DNA from: an uncultured Ruminococcus sp. | Lineage (GTDB): Bacteria; Bacillota_A; Clostridia; Oscillospirales; Ruminococcaceae | Direction: 5' to 3' | Length of the DNA: 10,532 bases | Assembly: GCA_947303535.1 (NCBI GenBank) | Contig: CAMYYQ010000016.1 | Span: forward strand, 1-10,532 | In this document: positions 1 through 7,303 of the stretch, piece by piece | How the letters are laid out: each line of letters begins with the position of its first letter | How positions within the stretch are numbered: the first letter of the stretch is position 1 | The notes under the pieces: model-generated | Database searches by the model: none | Told to the model about the DNA's origin: nothing | What the model saw: the letters and a program-made list of their open reading frames with translations, nothing else | Translations under genes and position numbers: made by a program

Positions 1-1128
1 ATATACAGGCATTTTATATTTTTCGTACCAGCTGCCTATGAACAACATTCCGCTGCAGTATGTACACTCATTTCCCATACCTGTTGCATCAAGTATGGAA
101 TGTTCCATTTTTTCAAGGTCATATATATGGATACTGCCTCCGTTTTTTATCAGGAATTTCTTATCATCGGCGTAGACTATCTTTCCGCCTGTGTAGGACA
201 GCGATACATGGTAGTATTTGCATATCATGTCAAGCTTGCGCCTGCCGTTGGTCTTTACGATATAATACTGAACTCCGCCGAAGTATCTTGCTGAAATTAT
301 CTTTCCGTCAATGTCATTTGCTTCATCAGCCACAAAGCTTTCGGCTGTTTCATCATAGTACAGATGATCCAACTGTTCGCCGCCATTTTTTATAAGCTGC
401 AAACAAGGATAGTCCATGCTGTCATGGTCGAAATATACGTAAATATCAGACTCATTCTCCTCATATACCGTCTTTACGTCACCTGTGGCAAGGTCATAGG
501 CGAATACCTTAGTGCTGTTGTCACTGCTGTTTCTGATCTCGTAGAAAAGCTTATCGTCAAATATCATCGGCTGATCTGTGTAATCCTCGTTTATATCCTT
601 TGACGACCAGCTGTATACCTCTTCATTCCTGCCGCTTTTTTCATCATAGCAGAACAGCGAGAAATCAAAATTGCTTGTTATAAAGCTTTTATATTCCACA
701 ACTATATAACACTTTCCGTCATACATACAGCAGCCGGTCGCAATACCTTCCGCTTCTTCATTTATAAGTTTTTCCCAGTCGTATTCGATATGGCTCAAAC
801 TGAACATATCTCTATAATATACCTTCGCATTTTCTTCTGTATTGCATACAGGCAGCTTTGTGCCGAAATCAAGTCCGCTTATATCCACAAAGCTGACCTC
901 TACAGGCGGCTCTCTGTCGGGATATTGAACGGATACATCAACAGTCCTGAAATCATCTTCGCTGTATTCACGCCTCTCTGCTGTGCTGTCACCGTTTATG
1001 GGAGCATCTCCTGTATCTTCATTTACTGCGTTATCCGTTGGCTTTTCCTTTTTCTTTTTATCATCACTGCACGAAAAACAGCTTATCGTCAGTGCTGCGG
1101 CTGCAATTATACTGATGAGCTTTTTCAT
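1..1128 (-). CDS. Secreted lipoprotein with beta-propeller-like repeats, C-terminus beyond window
   Basis: The minus-strand frame is open from an ATG at 1128 to the window edge, giving 376 residues with no stop, so the 3' end is missing. An AAAGGGGG ribosome binding site lies 7 bases before the start. The protein begins MKKLISIIAAAALTISC, a lipoprotein signal peptide. Lipidation is likely at Cys17 or Cys20 (ISCFSC gives two candidates). A lysine- and acid-rich, low-complexity linker follows to about residue 60. The rest contains repeated beta-strand-like units, such as YDGKCYIVVEY, DDKLFYEI...VFAYDLATGDVKTVY and GGKIVYADDKKFLIKNGGS, ending in Tyr-Asp-x-x-x-G turns. This pattern resembles the propeller-like surface proteins (DUF5050 type) common in clostridia. 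No catalytic motif was recognised. It would sit on the outer face of the membrane. It is transcribed away from the glgP cluster, so a shared function is not implied. I am sure of the gene and lipoprotein calls, less sure of the fold, and cannot name a role. Confidence 0.88.
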   Translation of the reverse strand, partial: MKKLISIIAAAALTISCFSCSDDKKKKEKPTDNAVNEDTGDAPINGDSTAERREYSEDDFRTVDVSVQYPDREPPVEVSFVDISGLDFGTKLPVCNTEENAKVYYRDMFSLSHIEYDWEKLINEEAEGIATGCCMYDGKCYIVVEYKSFITSNFDFSLFCYDEKSGRNEEVYSWSSKDINEDYTDQPMIFDDKLFYEIRNSSDNSTKVFAYDLATGDVKTVYEENESDIYVYFDHDSMDYPCLQLIKNGGEQLDHLYYDETAESFVADEANDIDGKIISARYFGGVQYYIVKTNGRRKLDMICKYYHVSLSYTGGKIVYADDKKFLIKNGGSIHIYDLEKMEHSILDATGMGNECTYCSGMLFIGSWYEKYKMPVY

Positions 1129-1265
1129 ATTTATGCCCCCTTTGTAGTTTATATTAATAGTGTATCTCATAGTAAGAAAAGACGATGATTTTTTATGTTA
1201 AAATAAAAAAATTTATATCCGCTGACAAAAATCTTCAATTTCTATTTTACAGGCAATATCCCGCA

Positions 1266-1315
1266 ATGTCAACCATTATCGGTATGTCAAGGCTTTTCTT
1301 GTCGGAATATGTCGG
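1266..1315 (+). repeat. Cluster of four TGTC-containing direct repeats
   Basis: ATGTCAA occurs at 1266-1272 and again at 1284-1290. TGTCGG occurs at 1300-1305 and 1310-1315, within TTGTCGG and ATGTCGG. Start-to-start distances are therefore about 18, 16 and 10 bases, roughly on one or two helical turns. The cluster lies about 90-135 bases upstream of the predicted glgP -35 element, where an activator could bind. It could equally be chance in AT-rich DNA. No regulator is recognised. Confidence 0.35.
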
Positions 1316-1402
1316 GACTTCATCATTTATCCCAAATCACCGCCGTTTCACGAGGTCTTATTTATGATTTATCTGGAATTTTACCATTATCTGCTGTTGG
1401 AT

Positions 1403-1431
1403 TTGCAATATCGCGTTATTTGTGGTATAAT
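1403..1431 (+). promoter_or_regulatory. Sigma-A-type promoter for the glgP gene cluster
   Basis: TTGCAA (1403-1408) is followed after exactly 17 bases by a perfect TATAAT (1426-1431). The TGG just before the -10 makes it an extended -10 element (TGnTATAAT). The -35 matches TTGACA at four of six bases. Transcription would start near 1438, leaving a leader of about 36 bases before the glgP ATG. It is the only strong promoter seen before the five-gene cluster. Confidence 0.75.
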
Positions 1432-1473
1432 AAAACGATAATATATTTTTGTGCATTGAAAGGGGTTTTAAAA

Positions 1474-3819
1474 ATGGATCGAAATGTGTTTATTGAAAAG
1501 TTCAGCGGGAAGCTTCCTAAAGATATAAAGTCAGCTTCTCCTCAGCAGCTCCACGACGCTCTCGGCAAGACCGTTATGGAAATGTTCTCGGAACGCTGGA
1601 ACGAAAGCCGTCAGCAGCACCTCGCTAAACGCCGCGCTGCGTATCTCTCAATGGAATTTCTCGTAGGACGCGCTGTATTCAATAATCTCCTTGTGCTTGG
1701 CATCTATGAAGATGTGGAAAAGGCTTTCGCAGAGCTTGGTCTTGACCTTTCTGCTCTCGAGGATATCGAGGACGCTGCTCTCGGCAACGGCGGTCTCGGC
1801 AGACTTGCTGCCTGCTTCCTCGACAGTGCCGCAACACTCGCTCTTCCCCTTGACGGATACGGTATCCGCTATAAATACGGTCTCTTCAAGCAGTCTATCG
1901 TGGACGGCTATCAGAAAGAGGACATCGACGACTGGACTAAATACGGCGATCCGTGGTCTGTACGCTGCGACGAGGACACTGTCCTTATCGAATACAGCGG
2001 TCAGACAGTAAAGGCTGTGCCTTATGATATGCCTGTTTTCGGCTTCGGTACTGAGAATGTGGGAACTCTCAGACTCTGGCAGGCTGAGCCTGTAAAGGAA
2101 TTCGATTTCGAGGTTTTCAATAATCAGGACTATCTCGAAGCTTCTAAGGAAAAGATATACGCCGAGGATATCTCCCGTGTACTCTATCCTAATGATGATA
2201 CCGACGAGGGCAAGAAGCTCCGCCTTAAACAGCAGTATTTCTTCAGCTGCGCTTCTCTTACAGACATAATAAAGAAGCACAAGGCAAGATACGGCACTCT
2301 CGATAACCTTGCTGACTATATCTCGGTACAGCTCAACGATACTCACCCTGTTATCTCTATCCCCGAGCTTATCCGCCAGCTGGTGGACAACGAGGGCTAC
2401 ACCTTTGAAACTGCCCTTGATATGGCTAAGAGGATATTCAATTATACAAACCATACCGTAATGCAGGAGGCTCTTGAAAAGTGGCGCACCGACCTGGTGG
2501 AAGAGCTTCTGCCCCGTATCTACGCTATAATCATACAGATAAACGAGGCTCTCATCGCGGATATGTACGCCGCAAATGTGCCTAAGGACAAGATAAACCG
2601 CATAAAAATAATAAAGGGCAGCCTTATCCATATGGCTGACATGGCTTGCTATGCTTCGAGCCATATAAACGGAGTTGCTGAGATACACACTCAGATACTC
2701 AAGGACTCTGTGCTTGCGGATTGGTTCAGCCTTTATCCCGAGCGTTTCCGCAACGAGACAAACGGCATAACTCAGCGCCGCTGGATAGCTCTCTGCAATA
2801 AGGAGCTCTCTGCGCTCATTACCGAGCTTATCGGCGATAACAGCTGGATAAACGACCTTGACAAGCTCAAGGAGCTTGCAAAGTACGCTGATGACGAGAA
2901 TGTGCTCCGCCGCTTCATCGACATAAAGCAGGGCAAGAAAAAGCAGCTTGCCGACTTCATAAAGGCTCACGATGATATCGACACAGACCCGAATTTCGTA
3001 TTCGATATACAGATAAAGCGTCTCCACGAGTACAAGAGACAGCTTCTCAATGCTTTCTCAATACTCTGGATATACTACGGCATAAAGGACGGCAGCATCA
3101 CAGACTTTACTCCTACTGCTTTCATTTTCGGAGCTAAATCTGCTCCGGGATACCGCCGTGCAAAGGCTATAATCAAGTTCATCAACGAGGTAGGCAGGAT
3201 AGTTTCCTCCGATCCCGATACACGCGATCTTATAAAGGTCATCTTCGTACAGAACTACAATGTTTCCTACGCTGAAAAGCTTGTTGCAGGCGCTGATATC
3301 TCAGAGCAGATATCCACAGCAGGTACTGAAGCAAGCGGCACAGGCAATATGAAGCTCATGCTCAACGGTGCTGTGACTCTCGGTACTTATGACGGTGCTA
3401 ACATCGAGATAGTACAGGAGGCAGGCGAGGATAATAACTATATCTTCGGCGCAAGAGTCGAGGACCTGGAAAAGATAGTGCCCGAATACGACAGCAGAAA
3501 GATATTCGCTGACGATGCCATGATAAGAAAGGTAGTATCCTCACTTATCGACGGAAGCGTTTCCGACGGCGGCAGCAGCGATTTCCGCGAGCTTTACACT
3601 GCTCTCCTTGACGGTGCCAGCTGGCACGCTCCCGACCATTACTACCTTCTCGGCGATATGAGAAGCTATGTTGAGACAAAGCTCCGCTGCATAAGCGACT
3701 ATCGCTCCGACCGCCTTGCCTTTGCAAGAAAGCAGTGGCTCAATATGTGCAATGCGGGCAAATTCAGCTCTGACAGAACTATCGCTGATTACGCAGAAAA
3801 TATCTGGAACATCAAATAA
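1474..3819 (+). CDS. glgP: Glycogen/alpha-glucan phosphorylase (GT35)
   Basis: This cytoplasmic enzyme cleaves alpha-1,4-glucan chains with phosphate to release glucose-1-phosphate, using pyridoxal phosphate. At 781 residues it is slightly shorter than the usual 800-850 but appears complete. Family motifs seen in order are YLSMEFLVGR near residue 52, ALGNGGLGRLAACFLDS near 105, GYGIRYKYGLFKQ near 130, QLNDTHP near 288 and ETNGITQRRW near 430. KRLHEYKRQ at 515-523 holds Arg516 and Lys521, matching the phosphate-contacting Arg569 and Lys574 of the muscle enzyme. EASGTGNMK ends at Lys627, the expected PLP-bound lysine. The ATG at 1474 is chosen because GAAAGGGG lies 8 bases upstream; the frame is open further upstream but that part overlaps the promoter. 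It is the first gene of a close-packed cluster, 36 bases before the histidine kinase. Maltodextrin phosphorylase (malP) has the same signature, so the exact substrate is not fixed. Confidence 0.97.
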   Translation: MDRNVFIEKFSGKLPKDIKSASPQQLHDALGKTVMEMFSERWNESRQQHLAKRRAAYLSMEFLVGRAVFNNLLVLGIYEDVEKAFAELGLDLSALEDIEDAALGNGGLGRLAACFLDSAATLALPLDGYGIRYKYGLFKQSIVDGYQKEDIDDWTKYGDPWSVRCDEDTVLIEYSGQTVKAVPYDMPVFGFGTENVGTLRLWQAEPVKEFDFEVFNNQDYLEASKEKIYAEDISRVLYPNDDTDEGKKLRLKQQYFFSCASLTDIIKKHKARYGTLDNLADYISVQLNDTHPVISIPELIRQLVDNEGYTFETALDMAKRIFNYTNHTVMQEALEKWRTDLVEELLPRIYAIIIQINEALIADMYAANVPKDKINRIKIIKGSLIHMADMACYASSHINGVAEIHTQILKDSVLADWFSLYPERFRNETNGITQRRWIALCNKELSALITELIGDNSWINDLDKLKELAKYADDENVLRRFIDIKQGKKKQLADFIKAHDDIDTDPNFVFDIQIKRLHEYKRQLLNAFSILWIYYGIKDGSITDFTPTAFIFGAKSAPGYRRAKAIIKFINEVGRIVSSDPDTRDLIKVIFVQNYNVSYAEKLVAGADISEQISTAGTEASGTGNMKLMLNGAVTLGTYDGANIEIVQEAGEDNNYIFGARVEDLEKIVPEYDSRKIFADDAMIRKVVSSLIDGSVSDGGSSDFRELYTALLDGASWHAPDHYYLLGDMRSYVETKLRCISDYRSDRLAFARKQWLNMCNAGKFSSDRTIADYAENIWNIK

Positions 3820-3855
3820 GACATTTATTTCGCTTTCCCGAAGGGCGGTGGACAT

Positions 3856-4917
3856 TTGAACCGACTTATTGATAAGCTGGCTATACTCCTTATATGCCTT
3901 ATGAGCATCGTTATGTCCGACAGCTTTACAGCTCCTGTTATCGTTACACTTGCAACGCTTACCGTATCAGCTGCTGTACAGCTGATGACAGGTACTGTGA
4001 TCGCGGCTGTTCTCATAGCTTCATGCTCGCTGCTGTGCGGAGTTTTTCCGCTTATGCTTTGTTCTCTGCCTTTGCTGCTTTATGACGCACTGTGGGAGAA
4101 AAAATGGTGGCTCATAACTCCTGCCGTGACTGTACTGACAAAGCTGGATAAGCTTAGTGCAGAACAGCTTATACTCACAGGAGCTGCCTTTGCGGTAACT
4201 ATAATAATCTACAAAAGAGTTTCAAATCTTGAAGAAACTGTATCCGTCCTCACTTCTCTCCGCGATGAAGTCGCAGGAAAGAACAGGCAGCTTGCAGAAC
4301 AGAATCTGCGCCTTGCTGCCGCTCAGGACAACGAGATACATCTTGCCACCATGAAAGAGCGAAACCGCATCGCCCGTGAGATACACGACAATGTGGGACA
4401 TATGCTCACACGTTCACTTCTTCAGTCGGGCGCTCTCATAGTGATAAACAAGGACGAACAGCTGAAAGAACCGCTGGAAAGCCTAAAAACTACTCTTGAC
4501 AGTGCCATGACCAGCATACGCGAAAGCGTTCACGACCTTCACGACGACTCCATAGACCTGAAAAAAGTCCTGGAGGACAGTATAAGCACAGTGGACAGCA
4601 GGTTCAATGTCACACTGGACTGCGATGTAAGCGAAAATATCGCAGGAAATATCAAGCTGTGCATCATCGGCGTAGTTAAGGAAGGACTTTCCAACGCCGT
4701 TAAACATTCAAAAGGGGATAGAATAAACATCATAATACGTGAGCACCCTGCTTTCTATCAGCTCATGCTGGAGGACAACGGCTGCTGCACCGAAATAAAA
4801 GAAAGCGGCATAGGTCTGAAAAATATGTCCGACCGCGCTGCCGCTCTTAAAGGCACGATATCTTTTACGCCTTCGCAGGAAGGCTTCAAGATATTCATGT
4901 CTCTGCCTAAATCCTGA
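3856..4917 (+). CDS. Membrane sensor histidine kinase, HisKA_3 (DesK/NarX) type
   Basis: This is a 353-residue kinase expected to autophosphorylate on His and pass the phosphate to a NarL-type response regulator. The N-terminal 120 residues are hydrophobic and form about five membrane spans (roughly 8-20, 24-43, 46-78, 84-96, 104-119), with no large outer sensor domain. A likely coiled coil follows (122-168). The phosphoacceptor box ERNRIAREIHDNVGH has its His at residue 177. The ATPase N-box EGLSNAVKH covers 276-284, with Asn280. The G-boxes are DNGCC (307-311) and GIGLKNM (318-324). The second glycine of the usual DxGxG is cysteine, a departure from consensus. The start is TTG with GGGCGGTGG just upstream; an ATG at residue 16 would cut the first span. 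No full response regulator gene lies next to it, so it is an orphan within this window. It lies between glgP and the GH95 gene and probably shares their transcript. Confidence 0.92.
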   Translation: MNRLIDKLAILLICLMSIVMSDSFTAPVIVTLATLTVSAAVQLMTGTVIAAVLIASCSLLCGVFPLMLCSLPLLLYDALWEKKWWLITPAVTVLTKLDKLSAEQLILTGAAFAVTIIIYKRVSNLEETVSVLTSLRDEVAGKNRQLAEQNLRLAAAQDNEIHLATMKERNRIAREIHDNVGHMLTRSLLQSGALIVINKDEQLKEPLESLKTTLDSAMTSIRESVHDLHDDSIDLKKVLEDSISTVDSRFNVTLDCDVSENIAGNIKLCIIGVVKEGLSNAVKHSKGDRINIIIREHPAFYQLMLEDNGCCTEIKESGIGLKNMSDRAAALKGTISFTPSQEGFKIFMSLPKS

Positions 4918-4963
4918 TAAACGTCACACCCAGCGATTCATTATCCCATAGGAGATCTTACAA

Positions 4964-7285
4964 ATGAGTACTGAAACTTTAATGAAATACAATTCACCTG
5001 CAGAGAGCTTCTCTGAGGCTCTCCCTATCGGAAACGGACGTATAGGCGCAATGATATACGGAACACCTGGCAATGAGAGTATCGTTATAAACGAGGACTC
5101 TGTATGGTCAGGCGGTCTGCGTCACAGGATAAACCCTGTGGCAAAGGAAGGCTTCGCAGAAGTGCGTCAGCTCCTTAAAGAGGGCAGGCTCTCCGAAGCA
5201 GAAGATACTGCTTTCAGTAAAATGCAGGGCGTTACTCCCAATATGCGCCGCTATATGCCTCTCGGTGAACTGGAGCTGGAGCTCCGGCTCGACGGAAAAG
5301 CCCGTGAATACTCCCGCAGTCTCGATATCGGAAGCGCAGTCGCTGATGCTTCCTTTACCGTGAACGGCGTAACATATACAAAAGAATACTTTGTATCCGC
5401 TCCCGACGAAGTTATGGTAATGCGCATATCTGCGTCAGAGCCTGCTTCTGTCTCTCTTTCGTGCTGCATAGGCGGCCGTGACGACTATTACGACGACAAC
5501 CGCCCATGCGGGGAGAATATGATACTCTTCAACGGCGGCAGCGGCAGCAAAAACGGCATATTCTTCGCCGCTTGTCTCGGCGCTTCTTCAAAGGGCGGCG
5601 AGCTTACAACAGTGGGAAACAGGATATGCGTGAAAAATGCCGATGAGGTAATGATAGTTCTCTCGGTAAGAACAAGCTTTTACAGCGAAATGTATGAGGA
5701 ATCCGCTCAGGTGGATACGGAAATGGCTTTGCAGTGCGAATATGACGAGCTTTACTACCGCCATGTAAACGACTACAGAGAGATTTTCGACCGCGTTGAG
5801 CTCTCTCTCAACGATAACAGCGAGGAAGAGGACCTTTCTCTGATGAATACAGACGAGCGTATCGACCGTCTTAAAGGCGATGAGCTGGACAATACCGAAT
5901 GTGAAAGACTTATCCATGACAATAAGCTAATCGAGCTTTACTTCAATTTCGGAAGATACCTTATGATATCATGCAGCCGCCCGGGTACTCAGCCTGCCAA
6001 TTTACACGGCTTGTGGAATGACCAGATGTCATCGCCCTCAGGCAGCCGATATGAGCTCAATATCAATACGGAAATGAGCTACTGGATAGCCGAGAGCTGC
6101 AACCTCTCCGAGTGCCACCTGCCCCTCTTTGACCTTATGGAGCGCATCTGCGGCAACGGAAGAGTCACAGCAAAGGAAATGTACGGCATACACAAGGGCT
6201 TCGTATGCCATAATTCTACTGATATATGGGGAGATACCGTACCTCAGGACGAGTGCAGGACTTCCAGCATATGGCCTATGGGCGGTGCATGGCTGGCTCT
6301 CCATATCTACGAACACTATGAATACACCCTCGACAAGGAATTCCTTGAGGATAAATACCATATTCTAAAGGAAGCTGCCGAATTCTTCACAGAATATCTC
6401 ACAGATGACGGCAAGGGCAAGCTGGTAACAGGTCCGTCCGTATCTCCCGAAAATGAGTATATCGACGAAAACGGCGTGAAGGCAAGCCTTTGTATGGGAC
6501 CTGCTATTGATATGCAGATAATCACCGTGCTTTTTGCCGATGTCATCAATGCTGCCAATATTCTCGGTAAAGACGAAGCATTTGCCGAAAAACTGAGAGA
6601 TATGATGCAGAAGCTGCCACTTCCTCAGGTGGGCAAGTACGGACAGATAATGGAATGGGCAGAGGACTATGACGAGTCCGATATCGGTCACAAGCATATC
6701 TCTCAGCTCTTCGCTCTCCACCCTGCCGACCTTATCAATCCCTACAGGACTCCAAAGCTTGCGGACGCTGCAAGAGCTACCCTTGTCCGCAGACTTATCA
6801 ACGGCGGCGGAAAAAAAGGCTGGAGCTGCGCATGGATAACAAATATGTGGGCAAGACTCTACGACAGCCGTATGGTTTACGAAAACCTCAAGCGCCTGCT
6901 CTCACATTCAACTAACCCAAATATGACAAATTCAGAGCATAGTTTCCAGATAGATGCCAATTTCGGCGGTACTGCCGCTATCGCTGAGGCTCTTTTGCAG
7001 AGCTGCGGCGGCGAGATAGACCTGCTCCCTGCAATTCCCGATGAATGGAAGAGCGGTTACGTTAAAGGTCTCAAAGCAAAGGGCGGATATACCTTTGACA
7101 TCTACTGGATCGAGAACAAGCTCACTACAGCCGATATATATTCCGATGCTGACGGAGAGATGCGTCTCCGCGCAAACTGCGTTGCAAGCATTACCTGTGA
7201 CGGTATATCTGTAAATTCACGTATCGAAGACGGCGTTATCATCTTCAATACAGAAAAGGGCAAGAAATATACTGTCAAAGCCTGA
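4964..7285 (+). CDS. GH95 glycoside hydrolase (alpha-L-fucosidase or alpha-L-galactosidase)
   Basis: The 773-residue protein matches GH95 inverting enzymes, which remove terminal alpha-L-fucose (typically alpha-1,2) or alpha-L-galactose. The N-terminal region has the family signature ALPIGNGRIGAMIYG (about 19-33) and INEDSVWSGG (about 43-52). The central (alpha/alpha)6 region has GTQPANLHGLWN near 340, then LNINTEM with Asn366 and Asn368. These match the asparagines that activate water in the Bifidobacterium enzyme. SPEN (494-497) supplies the likely general acid Glu496, and FQIDANFGG places Asp664 at the other catalytic acid position. All four expected catalytic positions are therefore present. 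There is no signal peptide, so it should act in the cytoplasm on imported oligosaccharides. AGGAG lies 9 bases before the ATG. It is 46 bases after the kinase gene and 18 before the GH26 gene. Fucosylated xyloglucan fragments are a plausible substrate, but linkage cannot be read from sequence. Confidence 0.95.
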   Translation: MSTETLMKYNSPAESFSEALPIGNGRIGAMIYGTPGNESIVINEDSVWSGGLRHRINPVAKEGFAEVRQLLKEGRLSEAEDTAFSKMQGVTPNMRRYMPLGELELELRLDGKAREYSRSLDIGSAVADASFTVNGVTYTKEYFVSAPDEVMVMRISASEPASVSLSCCIGGRDDYYDDNRPCGENMILFNGGSGSKNGIFFAACLGASSKGGELTTVGNRICVKNADEVMIVLSVRTSFYSEMYEESAQVDTEMALQCEYDELYYRHVNDYREIFDRVELSLNDNSEEEDLSLMNTDERIDRLKGDELDNTECERLIHDNKLIELYFNFGRYLMISCSRPGTQPANLHGLWNDQMSSPSGSRYELNINTEMSYWIAESCNLSECHLPLFDLMERICGNGRVTAKEMYGIHKGFVCHNSTDIWGDTVPQDECRTSSIWPMGGAWLALHIYEHYEYTLDKEFLEDKYHILKEAAEFFTEYLTDDGKGKLVTGPSVSPENEYIDENGVKASLCMGPAIDMQIITVLFADVINAANILGKDEAFAEKLRDMMQKLPLPQVGKYGQIMEWAEDYDESDIGHKHISQLFALHPADLINPYRTPKLADAARATLVRRLINGGGKKGWSCAWITNMWARLYDSRMVYENLKRLLSHSTNPNMTNSEHSFQIDANFGGTAAIAEALLQSCGGEIDLLPAIPDEWKSGYVKGLKAKGGYTFDIYWIENKLTTADIYSDADGEMRLRANCVASITCDGISVNSRIEDGVIIFNTEKGKKYTVKA

Positions 7286-7303
7286 TACCCTTAGGAGGAA
7301 TAA

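Larger units (their letters stand above)
1129..1473. other. Divergent intergenic region, 345 bases
   Basis: This AT-rich gap separates the minus-strand lipoprotein gene from glgP. It holds the glgP promoter and ribosome binding site (GAAAGGGG at 1458-1465) and a set of TGTC repeats at 1266-1315. For the lipoprotein gene I see only weak candidates on the minus strand: TTGTCA near 1222-1227 with a TATTTT-like -10 about 18 bases on. I would not call that promoter firmly. No coding sequence, riboswitch fold or terminator was recognised. The glgP reading frame is open upstream to 1309, but that stretch has no ribosome binding site and covers the promoter. Confidence 0.7.

Noticed and set aside
60..1188. 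Several plus-strand open frames across 60-1188
   Set aside because: They are antisense to the continuous minus-strand lipoprotein frame, which has a ribosome binding site and signal peptide; these frames have neither.
1309..1473. A longer glgP starting at 1309
   Set aside because: The extra 55 residues match no phosphorylase N-terminus, lack a ribosome binding site, and run through the TTGCAA/TATAAT promoter. The ATG at 1474 has a good GAAAGGGG.
1129..1473. Riboswitch or small RNA in the divergent intergenic region
   Set aside because: The predicted glgP leader is only about 36 bases and no conserved fold or long stem was found; the remainder is explained by promoter DNA.
1648..3027. A 459-residue open frame on the minus strand inside glgP
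   Set aside because: It lies wholly antisense to a gene with full glycogen phosphorylase motifs, has no ribosome binding site or recognisable domain, and is explained by codon usage of glgP.
3820..3855. Possible terminator between glgP and the kinase (CCCGAAGGG)
   Set aside because: Only three base pairs with a three-base loop and no T tract, so it is too weak to separate the two genes.
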